The notes beneath the pieces are model-generated. The model was not told where the DNA came from, did not search any database, and was given only the letters and a program-made list of their open reading frames with translations. Both the position numbers and the translations under genes were made by a program. A stretch of 64,000 nt of DNA, from contig NZ_CP179930.1 of NCBI RefSeq assembly GCF_047495495.1, positions 2,728,001 to 2,792,000 of the forward strand. Direction: 5' to 3'. Of this stretch, positions 51,456-59,329 are shown piece by piece. Numbering within the stretch: the stretch's first letter is position 1; each line of letters starts with the position of its first letter. Origin of the DNA: Zymobacter sp047495495. Its GTDB lineage: Bacteria > Pseudomonadota > Gammaproteobacteria > Pseudomonadales > Halomonadaceae.

Positions 51456-51602
51456 TCTGCACCACATAAGCGCACACTCATTGTCATGCTCCAAAACGGG
51501 GCGTGACAATGGTGCATGCTTTGAGAATGCTCTCCCCCTCTCAACTTCCTGACACCGCTGCCGCCATAGCCTTTGCCACATAGGCATTCAAAGGAGATCA
51601 CC

Positions 51603-53111
51603 ATGGCGCTGGCGATTCTGCAAAGCCGAGCGGGTGTCGGTCTGACCGCACCACGAGTCTGTGTCGAAGTCCATCTGTCCAATGGGCTGCCGGGGCTCTG
51701 CATCGTCGGTCTTCCCGAAACAACCGTAAAGGAAAGCCGCGAGCGTGTACGCAGTGCACTGCTGACGTCAGGCTTCGAATTTCCTGCTCGCCGCATCACT
51801 CTCAATCTTGCCCCCGCCGACCTGCCCAAGCAGGGTGGCCGCTTTGACCTACCTATCGCACTGGCTCTGTTGACGGCCTCCGGCCAGTTAGATGCAGAAC
51901 CACTTTCGCAGATCGAATGTCTGGGAGAGCTGGCGCTTGACGGTCATCTGCGCCCCGTGCGCGGTGTTCTGCCCGCCGCAATGGCCGCCGCGAAAGCGGG
52001 CCACACGTTGATCGTGCCCACGGCGAATGCGCGCGAGGCCGCCCTGGCACCCGATCTGACGCTACTGGCCGCTGACCACCTGCGCCAGATCGTCGATCAC
52101 CTTAATCGTCGCCACCCACTTCCGACCGTTATACCCCAGCCACTGCCCCTTGCCACCACCGAGCTGCCAGACATGGCGGACGTGCATGGGCAACCGCTAG
52201 CACGCCGTGCGCTGGAGATCGCCGCCGCGGGCGGCCACCACCTGCTGATGATCGGTCCTCCCGGCGCAGGCAAAACCATGCTGGCAAGCCGCTTGCCGGG
52301 CCTATTGCCACCGCTGGACATACATGAAGCACTCGAAGTGGCGGCGCTACGTTCGATCAGTGGGCAGCCACCATTGCAGCAGTGGGGACAACGTCCCTTT
52401 CGTGCCCCGCACCACACAACGACGCAGGCCGCGCTGCTGGGCGGTGGCAACCGCGCCGATCCCGGTGAGATATCGCTGGCGCATCAAGGCATCCTGTTTC
52501 TGGATGAATTACCCGAGTTCGAGCGGCGCGTGCTAGAGGTACTGCGCGAACCGCTCGAATCGGGTCACGTTGTGGTATCGCGCGTGGCGCACACTCAGCG
52601 CTACCCCGCTCGCTGTCAGCTGGTGGCCGCCATGAACCCCTGCCCGTGCGGCCACCATGGCGACTCGCTGCAACGCTGCCGCTGCACGCCGCATCAGATC
52701 AGCCGCTATCGCCACCATATCTCAGGTCCACTGCTCGACCGCATCGACCTGCAAATTCAGGTGCCCGCCTTGCCGCTCAGCGCGATGAACACGACATGCA
52801 CCAACGAACCCTCGGCCACGATAAAGGAACGCGTGATGGCAGCCCGACAGCGTCAGCAGCATCGCGGTGCACTCAACGCTCAACTGGCACCGCGCCTGAT
52901 CGACGATGCCTGTCGACTTGATACCCATCAGCGCCAGTGGGCCACCGACACCATGACTCGCCTCAAACTGTCCGCACGCGCCTACCACCGCGTACTGCGC
53001 GTGGCACGCACGCTGGCCGATCTTGCCGGACAAGATCAGGTGACGCAGGCCCATATCATCGAAGCCATCGGGCTACGTCAGTGGGACAGGCAAACTGCCG
53101 CCCACAATTGA
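51603..53111 (+). CDS. comM: ComM / YifB-type AAA+ ATPase
   Basis: Hexameric helicase promoting branch migration during natural transformation, 502 aa. N-terminal ChlI-like Lon domain, Walker A IGPPGAGKTMLASRL, Walker B ILFLDELPEF, sensor region HTQRYPARCQLVAAMNPCPC with cysteines CPCGHHGDSLQRCRC, and a C-terminal Mg-chelatase-type domain ending TQAHIIEAIGLRQWDRQ. RBS AAGGAG. Presence says nothing by itself about competence, since ComM occurs in most gammaproteobacteria. Confidence 0.94.
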   Translation: MALAILQSRAGVGLTAPRVCVEVHLSNGLPGLCIVGLPETTVKESRERVRSALLTSGFEFPARRITLNLAPADLPKQGGRFDLPIALALLTASGQLDAEPLSQIECLGELALDGHLRPVRGVLPAAMAAAKAGHTLIVPTANAREAALAPDLTLLAADHLRQIVDHLNRRHPLPTVIPQPLPLATTELPDMADVHGQPLARRALEIAAAGGHHLLMIGPPGAGKTMLASRLPGLLPPLDIHEALEVAALRSISGQPPLQQWGQRPFRAPHHTTTQAALLGGGNRADPGEISLAHQGILFLDELPEFERRVLEVLREPLESGHVVVSRVAHTQRYPARCQLVAAMNPCPCGHHGDSLQRCRCTPHQISRYRHHISGPLLDRIDLQIQVPALPLSAMNTTCTNEPSATIKERVMAARQRQQHRGALNAQLAPRLIDDACRLDTHQRQWATDTMTRLKLSARAYHRVLRVARTLADLAGQDQVTQAHIIEAIGLRQWDRQTAAHN

Positions 53112-53160
53112 ACCAGAAGAGATAACCTCCCTCCGATATCAGGCCCGCTGCGCATGCCAT

Positions 53161-53179
53161 GCTGAAGAGATTCTTCAGC
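53161..53179. terminator. Hairpin between convergent comM and SDR genes
   Basis: Perfect stem GCTGAAGA (53161-53168) / TCTTCAGC (53172-53179) with a 3-nt loop. No T tail, so termination is uncertain. Confidence 0.35.
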
Positions 53180-53222
53180 ACCATAAACGCACCTACATCG
53201 CGGCATTCACCACATGGATCAC

Positions 53223-54002
53223 TCATTTCGGCGTAGCTGCTGACCCCGCTAGCAATCCACCATCGATATTGATCTCGGTACCGGTCATATAGGCTGCCTC
53301 ATCCGAAGCAAGCATCACGGCAACAGCTGCCACTTCTTCCGGCGAACCGAACCGTTTAAGTGGCGTATCGGCGACCAAAGCCTTCATGCGCAACTCGCGC
53401 TCAGGGCCGGTGCCCAGCATAGGTTCCCACATGGGAGTCAGAATGGCGGCAGGGTGAATAGAATTGCACCTTATCGTCCAGCCTTGCTGCGCACAGTAGA
53501 GGGCCACGCTCTTACTGTGGTTTCGAACAGCCGCTTTGGAAGAGGCATAGGCCGCTGCCAAAGGAATGCCCACCAACCCTGAGCGCGATGAGATATTGAT
53601 GATCGAGCCGGCACCCGCCTGCTTCATCGCACGAATGGCATAACGGCAACCCAGGAATGTGCCATCAAGGTTCACCTGATGTACGGCATGCCAGTCTTCA
53701 AGACGGGCATGTTCGGGATCGTGCGCTACGGCACCACTTTCAAACCCCGTTATACCAGCATTGTTGACGACGACATCGACAACGGGCATCGCTTTTTCCA
53801 GATGCTGCCAGTCAGCCTCGCTACGCACGTCCAGCTTTTCAAAACGCGCACCAATTTCCACGGCAGTGCGTGCCCCAAGTGCCTCATCAATGTCCGTCAC
53901 AATGACCGTGGCCCCTTCATTCTGAAAAGCAGTGGCAATGGCCTTACCTATGCCTTGAGCCGCTCCGGTCACTACGCATATCTTATTGTTTAATCGCGCC
54001 AT
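53223..54002 (-). CDS. Short-chain dehydrogenase/reductase (SDR)
   Basis: 259-aa classical SDR: cofactor motif TGAAQGIG, Asp after beta-2 (IVTDIDE) indicating NAD(H), NNAGITG, catalytic Ser in NISSRSG and YASSK, C-terminus MTGTEINIDGG. Substrate unknown; the sequence resembles cyclopentanol/3-alpha-hydroxysteroid type dehydrogenases. Stands alone on the minus strand. Confidence 0.85.
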   Translation of the reverse strand: MARLNNKICVVTGAAQGIGKAIATAFQNEGATVIVTDIDEALGARTAVEIGARFEKLDVRSEADWQHLEKAMPVVDVVVNNAGITGFESGAVAHDPEHARLEDWHAVHQVNLDGTFLGCRYAIRAMKQAGAGSIINISSRSGLVGIPLAAAYASSKAAVRNHSKSVALYCAQQGWTIRCNSIHPAAILTPMWEPMLGTGPERELRMKALVADTPLKRFGSPEEVAAVAVMLASDEAAYMTGTEINIDGGLLAGSAATPK

Positions 54003-54158
54003 TCTCTTCTCCCTCTCGATTCAGCGGAATAACGACAGATCCGCCCACAGCGCAGGTTTGCTACCCCTAATACGCGAACGAAGCAGACAGCGTAGCACCG
54101 CGCCACAACCATGACAGGGGTCAATTAGTTCATGTCATGCGAAAGCCGGGATGAGGAA

Positions 54159-54190
54159 TGCTGCGCCATCTCACTCACAATGGCGCAGCA
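54159..54190 (-). terminator. Terminator of the phosphodiesterase gene
   Basis: Eleven-bp perfect stem TGCTGCGCCAT (54159-54169) / ATGGCGCAGCA (54180-54190) with a 10-nt loop; minus-strand tail TTCCTC. 18 bp beyond the stop at 54208. Confidence 0.7.
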
Positions 54191-54207
54191 AGTGGGGTGA
54201 TGAACGA

Positions 54208-55293
54208 TCAGCGCTGATCCACGGCACGGCGTCCCAGTGCGGGGTCATCGGTGAAGAACGCATCGACACCGGCATCCATAAACTTATGCACTACAGCCAC
54301 CATCCCATCATCGTTGCGCGTGGCAGGTGCCGTACCCTTGCGATAATCGACGGGCAGGAAGTTGTTTTCAGGGCGGAAGGTGTAAGGTTCGACGCGCAGT
54401 CCTGCGGCATGGGCATTCTGGATCAGTGGGGTAGGTGTCATCAGGCGGCCATCAGCTGTACGCGGTATGAGGCTGTCCAGCCCAGGACCAATGGCATCGG
54501 CATACCGTGCGATCTCCTTCAGCCCTTGCGGCGTCTCCAGTTCGGCATAGCGCTTGCCCTTGTCAGGACCAGTGGCATCGGGCAGCACAGTATCGCTGTT
54601 ATCCAGCAGCTGCAGCAGGCGAATATTGGGGCGGTCACCGATGCGCGCTCGCAGGTAACGCAGGTTATCGGTTTCAAACGACTGAATGGTCACCGTGGCT
54701 GACCGTGTATACGCATGAGCTTGTAACGTCGCCAGCACCTTGTCTTCCATCGGCAGTCCGATGGAATGGAAATAGCTGGGGTGCTTGATCTCAGGGATCA
54801 GGCCAATGGGGCGATGTGCGGCCGCTGATTCAGCCGCAACGAAGTCGATGATCTCGTCCAGCGTGACCAGCTGAAACTGACCATCCCAGCGCGTACCGCG
54901 CAACTCCGGCAAGCGCTCGCGGGCGCGCAGGGTCTTCAGTTCAGCCAGCGTGAAGTCTTCGGTAAACCAGCCCGTTATCCGTTGGCCATCAATAACCTTC
55001 GTCGTTCTGCGGCTGGCGAATTCAGGATGCTGTGCCACATCGGTGGTACTGCCGATTTCGTTTTCATGCCGCGCCACCAATGCACCATCACGCGTCGAGA
55101 CCAGATCGGGTTCGACCACGTCCGCGCCGTCACGAATCGCCAGCACATAGGCCGCCAGCGTGTGCTCGGGGCGCAGCGCACTGGCCCCGCGATGAGCGTA
55201 CACCAATACCGGCCCATTTCTTGGCGGTTCCTGTGCCAGAGCGGGTCCGCTTACCGCCAGCGCCAGCGCCATTACAGCCCATTTTGACATCAT
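54208..55293 (-). CDS. glpQ: Periplasmic glycerophosphodiester phosphodiesterase (GlpQ type)
   Basis: Hydrolyses glycerophosphodiesters to glycerol-3-phosphate and alcohol. 361 aa with signal peptide (SKWAVMALALAVSGPALAQ). Catalytic motifs: YAHRGASALRPEHTLAAY, VVEPDLVSTRDGALVARHE, and later GLIPEIKHPSYF. The start at 55293 (or 55290) follows GGGAG and gives a standard signal peptide; the frame is open to 55524. It adds to the phosphate-scavenging functions of the window, but no PHO box is seen upstream. Confidence 0.88.
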   Translation of the reverse strand: MMSKWAVMALALAVSGPALAQEPPRNGPVLVYAHRGASALRPEHTLAAYVLAIRDGADVVEPDLVSTRDGALVARHENEIGSTTDVAQHPEFASRRTTKVIDGQRITGWFTEDFTLAELKTLRARERLPELRGTRWDGQFQLVTLDEIIDFVAAESAAAHRPIGLIPEIKHPSYFHSIGLPMEDKVLATLQAHAYTRSATVTIQSFETDNLRYLRARIGDRPNIRLLQLLDNSDTVLPDATGPDKGKRYAELETPQGLKEIARYADAIGPGLDSLIPRTADGRLMTPTPLIQNAHAAGLRVEPYTFRPENNFLPVDYRKGTAPATRNDDGMVAVVHKFMDAGVDAFFTDDPALGRRAVDQR

Positions 55294-55361
55294 ATGACTC
55301 TTGCTCCCTGATTCGATGATCCATCGTAGTGGCGATAAAGCAGTAGTGCCGATCATGCAAA

Positions 55362-55387
55362 AGAAGGCCGCACAGGTGCGGCCTTCT
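55362..55387 (-). terminator. Terminator of the lipoprotein/DUF423 operon
   Basis: Twelve-bp perfect stem AGAAGGCCGCAC (55362-55373) / GTGCGGCCTTCT (55376-55387) with only two bases between arms (effective loop larger); minus-strand tail TTTGC. 54 bp past the lipoprotein stop. Confidence 0.75.
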
Positions 55388-55441
55388 CTACGAGATACAG
55401 AATCAAGATGACAGTCAGATGTCAGTGCGCATTCTTTACCG

Positions 55442-56005
55442 TTATTCCACAGAGAACAGCGAATCGTGACGAACCTGTGGCCCCAAAGCCTGGCTGTCGA
55501 ACGCCCCAGACAGGGTGATCGCATGCTCAGGTTGGTCGGGGCGCTGTAGGGATAGCGTCAGCAAATACGGGAATATCTGGCGATCGGACAGTGAGATCGG
55601 TGGAAAAGCACTGAAGCGGCTGTTCAGACGCCACAACGGTGATGCCAGCTCGACCTCTTCGTCTCGCGGTGCCCAGCCCACGACCTGCGGCATACCCTTA
55701 GTCTGCAGGATGGCGCGTACCAGCGCATTGCGCAGCCGAGGGCCATCTACCTGCGCGTCGACCGGCAGCTTCACTACAACAGGGGCAATATCCGGCCGTG
55801 CCACCAACACCATATCGCCCGGCGCCAGCGTCATAGGCGGCACGGTAGCGAACAGCTGCGTTACGGCATCGACGCCCAACCGCTGCACGGCATCGCGCTG
55901 CCGCACCTCTTCGGACTCGGTACGCCACAGCGAACAGCCAGAAAGACAGCCGATCAACAGGCCAAGCGCGATGCCATATCCCCAGCGTTGAAGCCGCACC
56001 ATCAT
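55442..56005 (-). CDS. Predicted lipoprotein of unknown function
   Basis: 187 aa; signal YGIALGLLIGCLSGC with lipobox LSGC followed by Ser, so probably outer-membrane directed. The mature part has AVTQLFATVPPMTLAPGDMV, a segment predicted to form an alpha/beta fold (LVRAILQTKGMPQVVGW), reminiscent of LpoB-like folds but not assignable. Overlaps the DUF423 gene by 4 bp. Confidence 0.6.
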   Translation of the reverse strand: MMVRLQRWGYGIALGLLIGCLSGCSLWRTESEEVRQRDAVQRLGVDAVTQLFATVPPMTLAPGDMVLVARPDIAPVVVKLPVDAQVDGPRLRNALVRAILQTKGMPQVVGWAPRDEEVELASPLWRLNSRFSAFPPISLSDRQIFPYLLTLSLQRPDQPEHAITLSGAFDSQALGPQVRHDSLFSVE

Positions 56006-56397
56006 GCTGCCGTCCTCCTGTCACCGATCAGACACCACCACTGGCGTGCCAACCACAGCCACCCTGCCATCAACAACAGACCACCGCACGGCGTCACCCA
56101 TCCGACGCGCCATCCCGTCAGCACCATCACATACAGCGAACCGCTGAACAGCACCATACCGAGCCACCATAGACCACACACACTGCGCAGCCGCTGCCAG
56201 CGGGCATCGGTCATGGGCATCAGCACTGCCACGAGCGCCAGCGTATGCCAGGCCTGATAGCGCAGCGCCGTGTCGAACACATGCTGTTGAGGGCTATCGA
56301 GCCAATGCGCTCCCCATGCGCCTAGCATGATAACGCTGGCACCGCTGAGGGCCGTCAGCACCACCAGCAGTCGATAGAATCGGCCGTCGCCGTTCAT
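56002..56397 (-). CDS. DUF423 / YgdD-family membrane protein
   Basis: 131-aa four-helix inner-membrane protein. Family features: ALSGASVIMLGAWGAHWL, TALRYQAWHTLALVAV, LFSGSLYVMVLTG and TPCGGLLLMAGWLWL. Function unknown. RBS AAGGAG ahead of the ATG at 56397. Co-transcribed with the downstream lipoprotein (ATGA overlap). Confidence 0.85.
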   Translation of the reverse strand: MNGDGRFYRLLVVLTALSGASVIMLGAWGAHWLDSPQQHVFDTALRYQAWHTLALVAVLMPMTDARWQRLRSVCGLWWLGMVLFSGSLYVMVLTGWRVGWVTPCGGLLLMAGWLWLARQWWCLIGDRRTAA

Positions 56398-56629
56398 CGG
56401 ATTCTCCTTGTCCTTCACCCATCACCGACAGGCTTATCAGCGCTCATCGTAGGCAGCTTGCAGGGCTTCACGCAAATCCCGTGCGCGTCGATCACCCGTC
56501 GGGGTCGATATCCCATGGCGCAGCCAGTACACTAAGCGCCATATCCGCTGGCGCGCACCGCGCACCGGCCCTCAGAAACGCCGCCTGATCCGCCACTGCG
56601 GTTCGGCCCTATCGTCAGTAACGAACACC

Positions 56630-57343
56630 ATGACCGATCGCGAAACCTCCTCCGAACAGCCGCGCCCACGCCGTGGCATCAAAAGCTATGTCCTGCGCGC
56701 AGGACGCATGACCACCGCACAGACACGCGGGCTGGAAGACGTCTATCCGCGCCTGGGCGTCACGCTGCAGGCAGGCGAGCGCCTTGACCTCGACGCTCTG
56801 TTCGGTCGCAAGGCCCGTCGCGTCGTTGAAATCGGCTTCGGCATGGGCGCATCGCTGCTGGAACAGGCACGTCAGAACCCAGACACCGACTTCCTCGGCA
56901 TCGAAGTGCATGCACCAGGCGTCGGCAAGCTGCTTGATGAACTCGACAAGGCGGGCCTGACCAACGTACGCGTCTGCCGCGAGGATGCGATTCGCGTGCT
57001 GGATGAAGGGCTGGAAGCGGAAAGCATCGACACCGTACAGCTGTTCTTCCCCGATCCGTGGCCGAAGAAGAAACACCACAAGCGCCGCATCGTACAGCTG
57101 CCGTTCGCTGAAAAGATTCGCCGTATCCTCACCCCAGGCGGCACGTTCCATATGGCCACCGACTGGGAACCGTATGCGGAATACATGGTGGAAGTGATGC
57201 GCGATGCGCCGGGCTTTGCCAACACCGCTGAGGAAGGCGACTACGTTCCGCGCCCTGACTTCCGCCCGCAGACCAAGTTCGAAACACGCGGTGAACGTCT
57301 GGGTCACGGCGTGTGGGATCTGATCTACCGCCGCGAATCCTGA
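56630..57343 (+). CDS. trmB: tRNA (guanine-N7-)-methyltransferase
   Basis: Makes m7G46 in tRNA using SAM. 237 aa: RRGIKSYVLRAGRMTTAQ at the N-terminus, SAM motif VVEIGFGMGASLLEQA, FLGIEVHAPGVGKLL, and the signature LFFPDPWPKKKHHKRRIV, then GGTFHMATDWEPYAEYM and the C-terminal TKFETRGERLGHGVWDL. Weak RBS. The next gene begins 23 bp downstream. Confidence 0.96.
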   Translation: MTDRETSSEQPRPRRGIKSYVLRAGRMTTAQTRGLEDVYPRLGVTLQAGERLDLDALFGRKARRVVEIGFGMGASLLEQARQNPDTDFLGIEVHAPGVGKLLDELDKAGLTNVRVCREDAIRVLDEGLEAESIDTVQLFFPDPWPKKKHHKRRIVQLPFAEKIRRILTPGGTFHMATDWEPYAEYMVEVMRDAPGFANTAEEGDYVPRPDFRPQTKFETRGERLGHGVWDLIYRRES

Positions 57344-57365
57344 TTCATTCCAGTCGGAGCACGCC

Positions 57366-57938
57366 ATGCCTCACGCCGCCACCGATAGCGTTCAAGAGAA
57401 GCGCAGCAGCAAACCCCTGCGCTCTCGCTTGCTGAACGGCCTGACCCTGCTGACGCTACTGACGATCGTGGTGGCCGTTGCGTATCTGGCAAGCTACTAC
57501 AACAATGGCGCGGGCCTGCGCAGCGTCACGTGGTATACCGCGTTCGAGCCTTGCTCGCCGACCCAGACCACCTGCACCACCTCGCTGGGGCGTCACAATC
57601 CTGTGTCGATCCGGCTACAGGAAAGCGGCAGCTCGCAGCTGTCGCTGCTGGTGACGGCACCGGAAGCACCGGCAGATGCCCGTTTCGAGCTGGTCATGAC
57701 GCGGCATGGCCTATCGCGGGATACCCACCGCATCATTCTGGCCCGTAGTCCTTCCGGCCAGGCCTTCCACGCAGAAGGTATACCCGTGCCGTGCCAGTTC
57801 CCGGATGCCCAGTGGCGCCTGTCGCTGATTGAGCACCTGCCAGGCCAGCGGTCCGTGGGTGCTTGGTACGACATTACCGAGCACTGCCAGCCCGTTGTGG
57901 CCTCCCTACACCTTTTGAAGAGCACTGTCCACAGTTGA
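57366..57938 (+). CDS. Membrane-anchored protein with Cys-rich extracytoplasmic domain
   Basis: 190 aa: basic cytoplasmic tail, one N-terminal membrane helix (LTLLTLLTIVVAVAYLASYY, about 27-46), then a ~140-residue periplasmic domain with cysteines in EPCSPTQTTCTTSLG, PVPCQFP and EHCQP, an even number that could form two disulfides. No family recognised. Close to trmB and probably co-transcribed. Confidence 0.6.
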   Translation: MPHAATDSVQEKRSSKPLRSRLLNGLTLLTLLTIVVAVAYLASYYNNGAGLRSVTWYTAFEPCSPTQTTCTTSLGRHNPVSIRLQESGSSQLSLLVTAPEAPADARFELVMTRHGLSRDTHRIILARSPSGQAFHAEGIPVPCQFPDAQWRLSLIEHLPGQRSVGAWYDITEHCQPVVASLHLLKSTVHS

Positions 57939-57958
57939 CAAGCGGTTCATTCTACGCT

Positions 57959-58172
57959 TGTGCATAACTTGAGGATTTTGTTCCGCGAGCACTTTTTGCC
58001 TCGACGGGTGTAAAAATAGCGCTTACATTCAACAAGATATAGATAACGCTTTATCTTGATATTACTGTCCCCGGTCAACACCGGGGCAGATATACCAAGC
58101 TTTCCCCCTGCTCTCCCACGGGAATTCCACAAAATTATCCACAGGCTGTTTCCTCCTTCTCACTGTGGATAA
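57959..58172. other. Region with three perfect DnaA boxes
   Basis: TGTGCATAA (57959-57967), TTATCCACA (58135-58143) and TGTGGATAA (58164-58172) each match TTATNCACA exactly (first and third on the minus strand). A weaker CTGTCCACA lies at 57925-57933. Between them are the AT-rich stretch 58010-58065 with an inverted repeat CAAGATA/TATCTTG and a hairpin CCCCGGT-CAAC-ACCGGGG (58069-58086). Could be a DnaA-titration site or part of an origin; the neighbouring genes are not typical oriC neighbours. Confidence 0.5.
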
Positions 58173-58197
58173 TCCAAATGAACTGCTCATCACCCAT

Positions 58198-58226
58198 AAA
58201 AAAACCGCCTCCCGAAGGAAGCGGTT
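58198..58226 (-). terminator. Terminator of the FKBP gene
   Basis: Stem AACCGC (58203-58208) / GCGGTT (58221-58226) with further TCC/GGA pairing and a CGAA loop; minus-strand reading continues into seven T residues. 22 bp past the stop. Confidence 0.85.
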
Positions 58227-58247
58227 GTGGTACACGCCGTGACGCCA

Positions 58248-58964
58248 TCAGTGCTGGGCGTTATCAGCCACTTTGAGCAGCTTAATCTTGAAGACCAGCG
58301 TTTCGTTCGGACCGATGGTGCCTTCACCCGTGCCCTGTTCGCCATAAGCCTTGTTGGCCGGAATGACGGCTTCCCATTCATCGCCAACGTGCATCTGCTT
58401 GACCACTTCACGCCAGCCCGGGATGACCTGGGACATGTTGAACGCAACCGGTTCCTTGCTGGAATCGAAGACTTTGCCGTCGATATGGCGACCTTCGTAG
58501 GTCACTTCGACGTTGCTGGAATCGGTCGGCTGCGGACCATTGGCGTCACCAGATGCCAGCACTTTGTAGGCAATGCCTGTGTCGGTTTTCTTAGCGCCGT
58601 CTTCCTTGGCGAATTTATCCGCGAAGGCCTGACCGTCTTTCAGGTTACGGTCGACCGTTTCCTGATAGGTTTTGTGCTGGAAGTTGATGAACGTTGTCTT
58701 GCTGTCCTCAGCGCTCAGCCCAGAATGACCGTTGTAGGCATCGTTCAGACCCGCAGTGAACGAGTTCAGCTGAATGGTCGGCAGCTCAGTCTTCAGGTTA
58801 TCCGCCATCAGCACGCCCAATGCATACGATGCTTTTTCCTGCTCGCTCATGGACGCTACGGAAGTGCCCTTAGCAGTGTCAGTGTGCTGACCGTTGTCGG
58901 TCTTCTGGCAGCCCGCGAGCGCCACGGCTGCGCCGACAGCTACAATACCCAGCAATTTCTTCAT
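58248..58964 (-). CDS. FKBP-type peptidyl-prolyl isomerase lipoprotein (FkpA/Mip type)
   Basis: Envelope foldase, 238 aa. Lipobox VALAGC near the N-terminus after a basic start (MKKLLGIVAV). The N-terminal helical dimerisation domain includes QEKASYALGVLMADNLK and KTYQETVDRNLKDGQAF; the C-terminal FKBP domain has VEVTYEGRHIDGKVFDSS, VIPGWREVVKQMHVGDEWE and ETLVFKIKLLKV. Similar proteins (FkpA, FklB, Mip) assist outer-membrane and periplasmic proteins. Start at 58964 with AAGGAG upstream; the frame is open to 59024. Confidence 0.9.
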   Translation of the reverse strand: MKKLLGIVAVGAAVALAGCQKTDNGQHTDTAKGTSVASMSEQEKASYALGVLMADNLKTELPTIQLNSFTAGLNDAYNGHSGLSAEDSKTTFINFQHKTYQETVDRNLKDGQAFADKFAKEDGAKKTDTGIAYKVLASGDANGPQPTDSSNVEVTYEGRHIDGKVFDSSKEPVAFNMSQVIPGWREVVKQMHVGDEWEAVIPANKAYGEQGTGEGTIGPNETLVFKIKLLKVADNAQH

Positions 58965-59329
58965 ATCTTGCTCCTTCACTTGCAGTGGAGGTCCGCTGCG
59001 CCTTGCCCTCAGGCTGTCGAACACATCGGGAACCTATTCGTCTCCATGACACCATGTGATGCGCACATGGAAAACCGTCACTTATGGCATCAGTGTATAC
59101 CGCATATGGCCGTGTTCATTTCGAAAAAAGCCGATACAGATAACCTGAGCCATAGCGATCAAAGACATATCTACTATAGACGCTTTATGTTACCGAGATG
59201 TTCCCTGAACGTCGGAATCCTCGGATCAATCTGCTTCAGGCATAGAGTAGACCTCACGGGTCGGCTAGAATGCCCGCCTATATATGCACATGGTCAGCGG
59301 CAGCGCCCCTGTCCGACAAGGAGACTCTC

